Positions 7,647 through 14,369 of a stretch of 64,000 bases of DNA are shown here, piece after piece (positions within the stretch are counted from its first letter, which is position 1; each line of letters opens with the position of its first letter). The stretch spans positions 124,001 through 188,000 of the forward strand of contig CAJTDS010000002.1 of assembly GCA_910575165.1 (NCBI GenBank), read 5' to 3'. The notes beneath the pieces are model-generated. The model had not been told where the DNA came from. It saw only the letters and a program-made list of their open reading frames with translations, and ran no database searches. The position numbers were made by a program, and so were the translations under genes. This DNA is from Eggerthellaceae bacterium. GTDB lineage: Bacteria > Actinomycetota > Coriobacteriia > Coriobacteriales > Eggerthellaceae.

Positions 7647-7901
7647 CTTCCGTCTCGCGCTGCCTTACGCCGCTGCCGCCTCCTAAACCACGTACTATAG
7701 CGCAATCCCGCCGCTGGTTCTTGAACGGAATTGCATGCCGGCTGGCGCAACATGCAGAGTCGTCCCTAGTGCTATGCCCCCTGTGCTATAGCCCGCGTCG
7801 CCTTGTCCTCTGTGCCATCTTGCAACGTACGACGCCCCCGTCCTTCAAGGCCACCGTACCCGCTGCCCTGCCGCTCCGTTTGGCCCATCTGCCGTTCTTG
7901 G
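7647..7901. other. Divergent intergenic region, no gene seen
   Basis: This region separates the minus-strand AraC gene from the plus-strand MOSC transcript. It contains TATAGT (7694-7699, minus strand) and an isolated minus-strand AGGAGG at 7684-7679 that is not followed by a usable start codon. I see no RNA gene and no credible coding frame. Confidence 0.4.
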
Positions 7902-7930
7902 TTGCGGCATTAGCCTCAAACAAGTATAAT
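7902..7930 (+). promoter_or_regulatory. Sigma-70-type promoter for the MOSC gene
   Basis: TTGCGG (7902-7907) and a perfect TATAAT (7925-7930) are 17 bases apart. The predicted start near 7937 leaves an untranslated leader of about 120 bases before the MOSC gene, long enough to hold a regulatory RNA. Confidence 0.7.
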
Positions 7931-7936
7931 ATCGAC

Positions 7937-8058
7937 GCGCCGGATCCAACGCTCGTCGGCCGTAGTGCAGCGGCGGCGAGCTCGCATCTTTCTGTTGTTG
8001 CACCGGGTATGCCGAGGTGGCGCGCGGCATATCGCCTTCAGGGAAGGGAGCGTGCAAC
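7937..8058 (+). promoter_or_regulatory. Long structured 5' leader, possible cofactor-sensing RNA
   Basis: The leader contains the stem TATGCCG (8008-8014) with CGGCATA (8025-8031) and several GC-rich complementary blocks upstream. The ribosome site GGGAAGGGAG (8041-8050) lies shortly after. Molybdenum/tungsten-cofactor riboswitches precede MOSC and Moco-synthesis genes in other bacteria, so this leader is a candidate, but I cannot match it to the consensus by eye. Confidence 0.35.
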
Positions 8059-8499
8059 ATGGGCACTGTCAAGGCCGTTTGCACCAGCGACGTCAAAGGC
8101 ATTCAGAAAACCGCAACCGCATCCGTGAACCTCAAGCCCGACTGGGGCATCGAGGACGACGCCCACGCGGGGAAGTGGCACCGCCAGGTGAGCCTGCTTG
8201 GTTACGAGCAGATCGAGGCTTTCAAAGCGCTGGGGGCCGACGTGGCGGACGGCTCGTTCGGCGAGAACATCATCGTGGAAGGCTTCGACCTGAAATCGCT
8301 GCCCGTGGGCACGCGCCTTCGGTGCGGGGAAGCGCTGCTGGAGCTCACCCAAATCGGCAAGCAATGCCACGCCCACTGCGCCATCTACCACAAGATGGGA
8401 GACTGCATCATGCCCCGCGAAGGCGTCTTCTGCCGCGTGCTAGAAGGCGGCCGCGTGGCGCCGGGAGACGCCGTCGACCTCGTGGCCAGCGAGGGGTAG
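8059..8499 (+). CDS. MOSC-domain protein
   Basis: This 146-residue single-domain protein has the MOSC layout: GIEDDAHAGKWHRQVSLLGY near the N-terminus, FGENIIVEG, and the C-terminal GKQCHAHCAIYHKMGDCIMP followed by REGVFCRVLEGG. MOSC domains bind sulfur-carrying molybdenum cofactor or deliver sulfur to it. The short stand-alone form is often linked to MogA/MoaB-type cofactor assembly. The start at ATG 8059 has GGGAG eight bases upstream. The conserved GxxC/C cluster is present. It stands alone in its transcript, with a long leader that may regulate it. Confidence 0.9.
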   Translation: MGTVKAVCTSDVKGIQKTATASVNLKPDWGIEDDAHAGKWHRQVSLLGYEQIEAFKALGADVADGSFGENIIVEGFDLKSLPVGTRLRCGEALLELTQIGKQCHAHCAIYHKMGDCIMPREGVFCRVLEGGRVAPGDAVDLVASEG

Positions 8500-8743
8500 G
8501 GAGCCAGGGGCGCCAGTGCGCCAGCGCACCGGGCTGGCGACAATGGAGCATGGCGGACTGCGTGCGGTTGTGTTGACGTGAATGCGCTCGTAGCCGCGAC
8601 GGGCTGTTGCTATAGCGATTGGGCGTGAAGCTTTCCTCTGGACGCGACGAATCCAGTGCGTCAAGCGACGATTGTCGCGCGTCGAGCGCACCAACCCAGG
8701 TGGCCGTTGCCGGCTGCTTGCGAGACCCTGCTATCATGGGACC

Positions 8744-9451
8744 ATGTGCGGAAAATGCGTCATATTGGAATACGACGAGGTGCTCGACGTCATCCACGAG
8801 CTTGAGCTGGGCGTCCCTGTGGGATTGGGCGCCGACTGGCCGGCTCGACCGACGCGATGCGGCGACCTGGTGGCGCGCCCGGGATCCGCGGTTCCCGTCA
8901 TCGTGGCGCAGCCGGTTGCGGCGACGCCCGGCGTTGGACGCGGTTCGCAGCTGGTAGGTCCGATAGCGCCCGCCACCTTCACCTGGGGATTCCAGGAGCC
9001 GTGGGGCACGGGCCTTGTGTTCAACACCCGCATTGAAAGCGCCGACAAGCCGCTATGGCGCGATTCCATGGAGCATCGCCGCTGCATCATTCCCGTGTGC
9101 TCGTTCTTCGAAACCAGCGCCACTGAAACGGTACCGTCCCCACGCACCGGCCGCCCCGTGAAGCGCGCCTACGAGTTCACGGTGCCGGGAAGACCGATTG
9201 TCCTGATAGGCGGCGTATGGAAGGACGGTCGCCTGTCCATGGTGACCACCGAGGCGAACCGCTGGATGGTTCCCGTGCACCACCGCATGCCGCTGGTGAT
9301 TCACCAAGAGGAGCTGCCGGTGTGGTTCGGTCCCGACTACCGCCAGCTGGCCGACCGCTCGTCTGTGGAGCTGGCGGTCGCCCCCGAGCAGCCCACGGCG
9401 CCGCCGAGCTCAGCGCCGAAGACCCTGCGGCGTCCGCTGCCGCGTAGTTGA
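8744..9451 (+). CDS. SRAP (SOS response-associated peptidase, YedK/HMCES) protein
   Basis: The start is fixed at ATG 8744 because SRAP proteins need cysteine at position 2, and this gives MCGKC. The catalytic set is present: Cys2, Asn95 in NTRIES, Glu123 in CSFFETS and His179/180 in VPVHHRMPLV, spaced as in YedK. SRAP proteins form a covalent bond between Cys2 and abasic sites in single-stranded DNA and protect them at replication forks. The 235-residue length is normal. The usual GFYEW segment reads FFETS here, a modest variation, and the C-terminal 25 residues are Pro/Ala-rich and probably disordered. Confidence 0.93.
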   Translation: MCGKCVILEYDEVLDVIHELELGVPVGLGADWPARPTRCGDLVARPGSAVPVIVAQPVAATPGVGRGSQLVGPIAPATFTWGFQEPWGTGLVFNTRIESADKPLWRDSMEHRRCIIPVCSFFETSATETVPSPRTGRPVKRAYEFTVPGRPIVLIGGVWKDGRLSMVTTEANRWMVPVHHRMPLVIHQEELPVWFGPDYRQLADRSSVELAVAPEQPTAPPSSAPKTLRRPLPRS

Positions 9452-9502
9452 GCGCAAGGCCGCGATAGCGGATCGCACCGTCCGGGTGATTCGCTTCTGT
9501 AC

Positions 9503-9570
9503 CACCTGCGTTCGATGCAGGTGAAGCGCGCTCCCGCCCCGATTGGGGCCAGGGGGCGCGCTTGTTCCTT
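9503..9570. terminator. Tandem hairpins between convergent genes, bidirectional terminator
   Basis: CACCTGC (9503-9509) pairs with GCAGGTG (9517-9523). Immediately after, AAGCGCGC (9524-9531) pairs with GCGCGCTT (9556-9563), with inner GCCCC/GGGGC pairing. A T-rich tail follows on the plus strand. The hairpins lie between the ends of the SRAP gene and the opposing protease gene. Confidence 0.75.
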
Positions 9571-9577
9571 CCAGGGG

Positions 9578-10180
9578 CTAATACCCCATGTCGTAGAGCC
9601 GGTCGTCGTCCAGGCCGAAGTAGTGCCCCAGCTCGTGGACGACGGTCTTGCCTATCTCGGCGACCACTTCCTCGCGGCTTTTGAAGCAGCGCTCGTGGGG
9701 GCCTTTGAACACGGTGATGACGTTGGGGATGTCGTCGTCGTATCCGTCGGCGCGCTCCACGATGGAGATGCCGTCGAACAGTCCCAGCAGGTCGTTCGGG
9801 CCTGGCATGTAGTCATCGTCGCCTTCGGCGGTGTCTGCGTCTTCGGCAGCGCCCATGTCATCGGCGGCCAGTGCGTCCCCGTTGGCCTCTTGGCTCTCTT
9901 CGCCTCGCCATGTTTCGGCGCTCGCCCGTTCGCCCTCGCCGTCCCAGCTTGCGTCGTCATCCCAGCTTGCGTCGCCGTATCGGTTCGCGTCGTCCCCCCA
10001 AGTCCCCTCGCCGTCCCCTTCGTTCCAACCCTCTGCACCCAGGCCGTTCAGGTGGTATTCGCTGGGCTCGTCCTCCCAGGTGACGGCAACGTTTTCCAGC
10101 GCCGCAAGGAACTGCTCGGGCATGGCGTCGAGCGCTTCTTGGATGGCGGCTTCGAATTCCTCGTCGGTCATGGGGTACAT
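9578..10180 (-). CDS. Zincin-like metallopeptidase with acidic insertion
   Basis: The C-terminus holds HELGHYFGLDD (residues 182-192), the HExxHxxG zinc site with a nearby acidic ligand typical of the Zincin_1 (DUF1025) family. The N-terminus (DEEFEAAIQEALDAMPEQFL) and the FDGISIVERADGYDDDIPNV block also fit that family. Normal members have about 115-140 residues; this one has 200. The extra 85 residues (about 39-125) are an Asp/Glu/Gly/Trp-rich low-complexity insert containing a tandem ASWDDD/ASWDGE duplication. The start ATG 10180 follows GAGGAA. The family's substrates are unknown. Confidence 0.88.
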   Translation of the reverse strand: MYPMTDEEFEAAIQEALDAMPEQFLAALENVAVTWEDEPSEYHLNGLGAEGWNEGDGEGTWGDDANRYGDASWDDDASWDGEGERASAETWRGEESQEANGDALAADDMGAAEDADTAEGDDDYMPGPNDLLGLFDGISIVERADGYDDDIPNVITVFKGPHERCFKSREEVVAEIGKTVVHELGHYFGLDDDRLYDMGY

Positions 10181-10748
10181 GGGCGTTCCTCGGGTGTGCG
10201 GCGGATATGACGGTTTAGCGTTCGGCTTCGGCGTGCCCGTGCTCGGCGTCGGCTGTGGCGAGTGCGTATTCGGCGTCGATTGTAGCGAGTGCGTCTGTTC
10301 GGAGCAAATTCGCTACCTGCTTAGCCGATGCAACTGCGGCTTCGAGGAGAGCTGGCCCACTGCATCCTATGCGGTCGCTGCGCCCGCCGTCAGCTGGCTG
10401 CCCGCCACTTGCTGCCTGGTGCCCGCTTGTCGTTTTCACTCGCCCCGCGCTAGCGCTTGCAAGTTTATCGCGCACACGCGCATCGGCCTAGAGCGCACAG
10501 TCTCGGAAACCCATTCGCCTGCGGAGTTCTGCTGACCCCGCGTTCGATGTTGGAATATCAATTACGGAGAAACGTCAGCGCCGCATCGCAAAATCAACGG
10601 TGTTCCGCCGCTCGTCCGAAACCCGCCAAATCGTCCTAGAGTGTGTCATGAACAAGCGGTTTATTCGCGAGCGGACGAGCCTGCGCCGGCTTCCGAATGC
10701 GCGTTCAGCGTGCGAGCAGGCATGCACTGTAAAGAGAAAGGACCAGCT
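10181..10748. other. Region between protease gene and histidine decarboxylase gene
   Basis: Apart from a possible 34-codon upstream frame (10648-10752) I see no gene. Bases about 10228-10290 contain a roughly 28-base imperfect direct repeat ending in GCGAGTGCGT. GCGCTAGCGC near 10448 is a perfect palindrome. A convincing promoter for the decarboxylase could not be picked out. Confidence 0.4.
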
Positions 10749-10752
10749 ATGA
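10648..10752 (+). CDS. Possible 34-codon leader ORF coupled to hdcA
   Basis: ATG 10648 opens a 34-codon frame (MNKRFIRERTSLRRLP at its start) whose TGA at 10750-10752 overlaps the decarboxylase start as ATGA. The product would be very basic, with nine Arg and four Lys. The ribosome site is weak. Overlap geometry suggests translational coupling, but a chance frame is quite possible. Confidence 0.25.
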   Translation: MNKRFIRERTSLRRLPNARSACEQACTVKRKDQL

Positions 10753-11699
10753 CTTCCGAAAAGCGCGACAACAGGATGGTGGCAACCTCGCTGGGGCATC
10801 ACGAGAAGATGCGCACGCCCCACATCGACCGCACGGCCATCAGCCCCTACGACCAGTGGTGCGACGGCTATGGCATGCCCGGCGCCTACGGCAACGGCTA
10901 CGTGAACGTGCTGAAGGTGTCGTGCGGCGCGGTGGACAAGACCAAGGACGCCCTCATCGACCGCATCGTCACCTACGACAAGGCCGAATGCGCCGATGCT
11001 TACGTGGGACAGATCAACATGCTGACCGCCAGCTCCTTCAACGGCGTCCAGGGCCAGATCTGGGGCCACGATCTGGCCGTCCACGACGACATCAAGAGCG
11101 GATCGATCGAGCCTCTTTTCACGGTAAAGCAGTTCGATGGGTCTGATCTGAAGGTGTTCGACGCCAAGCCGCTTATCCAGGCTGGCATCGAACTGTTCGG
11201 TACCGACGCCGACCGTCGCTACCATCCTGCGCCCGGCGCCCACGTGATCTGCGCAAACAAGGGCGTCGTGGCCTACCGCCCGAAGGAGGGCCAGCCCCTC
11301 AAGGACGGCGAGGCCTACGGTGTGTGGTGCTTCATCGCCATCTCGCTGACCACCGACCCCGACTACGCTGCGAACCTGTTCATCGAGGACGCTGGCACTT
11401 GGACTGAAAACGACAGCGAGCAAGACCTGATCAACTTCCTGGACGAGCGCCGCAAGGAAATCGTCTGGTCCGTGGTGGAGTGCGGCAACGACTCCGGCGT
11501 GCTGTTCGACCGCACCTACATCGCCTACAACTACGTGATGATGAAGCCCAACCAGATCGGCAACGCCATTACCGTGGGCCCCTACGTGACGCTGGCCAAG
11601 GACGCCATCCCGTCGGAGGGTTTCGGCAAGCTCAACGACATGACCATCACCGAATGGCTGAAGGACCAGGGCTTCCAGTCGCTTACCGGTTTGAAGTAA
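10749..11699 (+). CDS. hdcA: Pyruvoyl-dependent histidine decarboxylase proenzyme
   Basis: From ATG 10749 (AAAGGA six bases upstream) the protein has 316 residues, against about 310 for the Lactobacillus enzyme. It aligns with that enzyme along its length: DRTAISPYDQWCDGY, GNGYVNVLKV, YVGQINMLTASSFNGVQG, CANKGVVAYRP, LFIEDAGTW, QIGNAITVGPYV and the MTITEWLKDQGFQSL end. The TASS motif puts the self-cleaving Ser95-Ser96 pair where the family makes its pyruvoyl group, splitting the chain into beta and alpha subunits. Glu213 (FIEDAG) is probably the catalytic acid. The enzyme converts histidine to histamine and CO2, consuming a proton. It is followed by an antiporter gene. No hdcB maturation gene or histidyl-tRNA synthetase copy is adjacent. 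Confidence 0.95.
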   Translation: MTSEKRDNRMVATSLGHHEKMRTPHIDRTAISPYDQWCDGYGMPGAYGNGYVNVLKVSCGAVDKTKDALIDRIVTYDKAECADAYVGQINMLTASSFNGVQGQIWGHDLAVHDDIKSGSIEPLFTVKQFDGSDLKVFDAKPLIQAGIELFGTDADRRYHPAPGAHVICANKGVVAYRPKEGQPLKDGEAYGVWCFIAISLTTDPDYAANLFIEDAGTWTENDSEQDLINFLDERRKEIVWSVVECGNDSGVLFDRTYIAYNYVMMKPNQIGNAITVGPYVTLAKDAIPSEGFGKLNDMTITEWLKDQGFQSLTGLK

Positions 11700-11722
11700 G
11701 CGTCGGGAGCATTTGAAGCGAT

Positions 11723-11747
11723 GGCCCCCGACCTTGTGCCGGGGGCC
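11723..11747 (+). terminator. Intercistronic hairpin between hdcA and transporter
   Basis: GGCCCCC (11723-11729) pairs with GGGGGCC (11741-11747), followed by TTATCTTAAGGAG. The tail is T-poor and runs into the next ribosome site, so the hairpin is more likely to attenuate or stabilise the mRNA than fully terminate. Partial read-through would give less transporter than decarboxylase. Confidence 0.5.
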
Positions 11748-11766
11748 TTATCTTAAGGAGGCTATC

Positions 11767-13344
11767 ATGGCAGAAACCAAGACAGCCGTCACCGCATCGG
11801 AGAAGACGACAACGACCACGACCACGACCACGACCGACGTCGCGAAGCAGGCCGGCAGCGGCAAACCGGCGAAGGGCTCCGTGGACGCCAAGAAGGTAGG
11901 GCTCGTCGGCCTGATCGCCATCGTCATCTCTGCTATGGTAGGCGGCGGCATCTACGACCTGCCCCAGAACATGGCCGCGAGCGCCTCGGCCGGCAGCCAG
12001 ATTGTGGCATGGGTCATCACCGGTATCGGTATCTGGTTCATCGCGAACACGTTCCGCGTGCTTGCTCAGGCGAAGCCGGACCTGAAGAACGGCATCTACA
12101 CCTACGCCGAGCGCGGTTTCGGCAAGTTCGTAGGATTCCTCATCTCCTACGGCTACTGGATCTGCAACTGCTTCGCGTTGGTCGCTTACGGCGTGCTGAT
12201 CATGTCCACTATGGACTACTTCTTCCCGGGCGTGTTCGGCAGCGGCAACAACTGGCCGTCGGTCATCGGTGCGTCGCTGATCACCTGGCTGATGCTGTTT
12301 CTGGCCCTGCGCGGCGCCAAGAGCGGCGCGTTCCTGAACGTCATCGGCACCATCGGCAAGATCGTGCCGGTGCTGGTGTTCATCGTGCTCATCCTCACCA
12401 TCTTCCAGTTCGGCATGTTCATGGACGCGTTCTGGGGCGTGGCCAAGGACGGCCATGCGCTGGCGTTTAACTTCGGCGACGTCATGAACCAGGTTTCGGG
12501 CACCATGCTGGTGACGTTGTGGCTGTTCATCGGTATCGAGGGCGCGGTCGTCGTGTCCGGCGAGGCAAAGAGCCAAAACGACGTATCGAAGGCCACGACC
12601 ATCGGCTACCTGGTTATTCTGGCAATCTACGTGCTGGTGTCCCTGCTGCCTTTAGGTGTGTATAGCCAGACCGAGATCGCCGGCATGTCCGACCCGTCCA
12701 TGGCCGTGATCATGCAGCAGAAGTTCGGCGACTGGGGCGCTGTGATGGTCAACGTCGGCGTGATCATCTCGGTGCTGTCGTCGTGGCTGGTGTGGATGCT
12801 GATGCTGGGCCAGATGCCCCTGTTCGCCGCCCGCGACGGCATCTTCCCCAAGCGCTTCACCGAGCAGAACAAGAAGGGCGCTCCGTCGTTCTCGCTGCTG
12901 TGGACCACGATCGTCATTCAGGCGCTGCTAATATTGTGTCACTTCACCAGCGGAAACGCTTGGAACACCATGATCTCGATCACTTCGGTCATGGCCATGC
13001 CCTGTTACCTGATCTGCTGCTTGTTCCTGTGGAAGATCGCGGTGAAGGAACCGTGGCCGAAGGGCATTCGCTTCTCGAAGACCAACGCGCTCGTCACCGG
13101 CGTGGTCGGCACGATTTTCTCGCTGTACCTGGTGTACGCTGCCGGTTTGAACTACCTGATGATCGCAGCGTTCGTGTACGCGGTAGGTATCCCGCTGTTT
13201 ATCATCGGGCGGCGGCAGGCGGGTCAGAAGGGCAACGTGCTGTCGCTGTTCACCACGGCCGAGAAGGTGCTGTGCGTCATCGTGATCGTGCTGGGCATCG
13301 TGGGCATCATCTACAGCATCTCCAGCGGCGTGTTCACTGCGTAA
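11767..13344 (+). CDS. APC-family amino acid antiporter, likely histidine/histamine
   Basis: Starting at ATG 11767, six bases after AAGGAG, the protein has 525 residues and about twelve or thirteen membrane segments. The first helix contains ISAMVGGGIYDLPQN, the substrate-site GxGI motif of APC basic amino acid/polyamine antiporters (ArcD/CadB-like). Directly behind a histidine decarboxylase it most likely exchanges histidine for histamine; this rests on context. The cytoplasmic N-terminus is odd: residues 14-23 are ten consecutive threonines encoded by an ACC/ACG microsatellite (11806-11835). Use of the upstream in-frame ATG at 11713 is unlikely because it sits in the hairpin region and lacks a ribosome site. 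Confidence 0.9.
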   Translation: MAETKTAVTASEKTTTTTTTTTTDVAKQAGSGKPAKGSVDAKKVGLVGLIAIVISAMVGGGIYDLPQNMAASASAGSQIVAWVITGIGIWFIANTFRVLAQAKPDLKNGIYTYAERGFGKFVGFLISYGYWICNCFALVAYGVLIMSTMDYFFPGVFGSGNNWPSVIGASLITWLMLFLALRGAKSGAFLNVIGTIGKIVPVLVFIVLILTIFQFGMFMDAFWGVAKDGHALAFNFGDVMNQVSGTMLVTLWLFIGIEGAVVVSGEAKSQNDVSKATTIGYLVILAIYVLVSLLPLGVYSQTEIAGMSDPSMAVIMQQKFGDWGAVMVNVGVIISVLSSWLVWMLMLGQMPLFAARDGIFPKRFTEQNKKGAPSFSLLWTTIVIQALLILCHFTSGNAWNTMISITSVMAMPCYLICCLFLWKIAVKEPWPKGIRFSKTNALVTGVVGTIFSLYLVYAAGLNYLMIAAFVYAVGIPLFIIGRRQAGQKGNVLSLFTTAEKVLCVIVIVLGIVGIIYSISSGVFTA

Positions 13345-13436
13345 GGGATGCGAGGCCGTCTGCGCCGAAGTCGTTTGGCGCAGACGGCCCGTTCGGAAAG
13401 CGGTGCCGCTGCGATGCGTCCGCGGCAGGCGGCTCG

Positions 13437-13790
13437 GAAGCGGTGCCGCTGCGAAACGGTGGTTTGCGAACAGTGCACGAGGGGCAGGTTCTGCGGAAAA
13501 ACCGCACGAACCTGCCCCTCGTGCACTGTTGCGCGCGGCTGGCCGGGGAGTGCGACTGATTTGGGCGCGCGGCTGGTTGGGGAGTGCGGCTTGTTGGGAG
13601 GGGGGCGAGGTTGTGCGGCTGGCGGAGGGGCGAGGCCGTGCGGGTTGGTGGAGGGGCGAGGCCGTGCGGGGGCGCCCGTGCTCAGACAGTCCTCGCTTCG
13701 CTGCGGAACTGCGCGCGGGACCCCCTCCCGGCCCCGCCCTGTGCGTTTTCCTTCGGGCCTCGCTTCGCTGGCCGTGATTGGGAAGTCGCG
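13437..13790. repeat. Composite intergenic repeat, copy 1
   Basis: This region is homologous over about 300 bases to 59956-60330. Both copies show the same order: a GTGCCGCTGCGAA lead-in, a CAGGTTCTGCGG palindrome, a GGGGAGTGCGGCT segment, a 78-base block identical in both (13668-13745 here), and a tail of GGCCTCGCTTCGCTGG units. Both lie directly after the last gene of an operon. No transposase or coding sequence is present. Confidence 0.7.
13469..13530. repeat. Perfect 23-base-arm palindrome downstream of the antiporter gene
   Basis: Positions 13469-13491 and 13508-13530 are exact reverse complements. The loop itself contains GCGG/CCGC around five A residues. The hairpin begins 125 bases after the antiporter stop and could terminate transcription or protect the 3' end. 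Related, less perfect copies lie at 55395-55456 and 59983-60044. Confidence 0.8.
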
Positions 13791-13950
13791 GCTCCTTTAA
13801 GGCCTCGCTCCGCTGGCCGTGGGGAGCTGCGCTCCGTGGAGGGCCTCGCCTCGCAGGCCGCGGGGGAGCTGCGCGCCGCGGAGGGCCTCGCTTCGCTGGC
13901 CGTGGGGGAGCTGTGCGCCTCGGAGGGCCTCGCTTCGCGGGCCGTGCGGG
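13756..13950. repeat. About 42-base tandem repeat, five units
   Basis: Units beginning GGCCTCGC start at 13756, 13801, 13842, 13884 and 13926. Each continues with a GCTGGCCGTGGGG-like segment and an AGCTGCGC-like segment. The same unit occurs three times at 60208-60320. The surrounding 13345-14060 stretch contains no recognisable gene; long open frames there are a by-product of GC richness. Confidence 0.7.
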
Positions 13951-14061
13951 GGGGGGTGGGCGTGGCGGATGCTGCTGCAGCTGCCGCGAAGTGACGCAAG
14001 AAGTTGTGGGTTGCAGACGGCGACACACAAGGGGTCGGGGGCCGTGGGGAGCGTTGGTGCA

Positions 14062-14369
14062 AGGGTGACGATAAGGTGACGCTAGCCCGGTGCACACGTT
14101 GACAATTATCGTTATCGATAATTTCGAGAGTAAGGGATAAGGGCTGTTCAAATGGCAAAAATGTGGACAGATGACAAATCCGCTACAAAAAGGTGACAAA
14201 GGATATACACTGCACTATTGGAGTTTTGCGCCCTTTGCGCGATTCTCTTGACAAACAGAACGGTTGCTGTCGTGTAGCAGCGGGCAGCGACTTTGATAGG
14301 AGAAGCGGTGCGGCGATGGTTCTCGGCATGGTGCTGGCGGCCGTCGCAGGATAGGCTTTGGGAGAGCAT
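14062..14369 (+). promoter_or_regulatory. Upstream region of the giant gene with operator-like sites
   Basis: This region is markedly more AT-rich than its surroundings. It holds a direct repeat GGTGACG (near 14065 and 14075), TTGACA at 14099-14104, and a perfect inverted repeat AATTATCG (14104-14111) with CGATAATT (14116-14123). TGACAAA occurs three times (near 14173, 14192 and 14250), the last within a second TTGACA. No -10 with good spacing stands out. The layout suggests control by at least one DNA-binding regulator; none can be named. Confidence 0.45.

Noticed and set aside
8507-8535. Hairpin CGCCAG/CTGGCG after the MOSC gene as a terminator
   Set aside because: The stem is short and interrupted, and no T-run follows.
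13345-14060. Several overlapping 75-420 codon frames after the antiporter gene
   Set aside because: They translate the tandem GC-rich repeats into Arg/Ala/Pro-rich low-complexity sequence in all frames and have no ribosome sites.
14316-14354. Twelve-codon leader frame (MVLGMVLAAVAG) before the giant gene
   Set aside because: The nearest ribosome-like site is 13 bases away and the product is not distinctive; likely chance.
14358-14369. TTG at 14358 as start of the giant gene
   Set aside because: GGGAG overlaps and follows this codon, while ATG 14370 is correctly spaced behind it.
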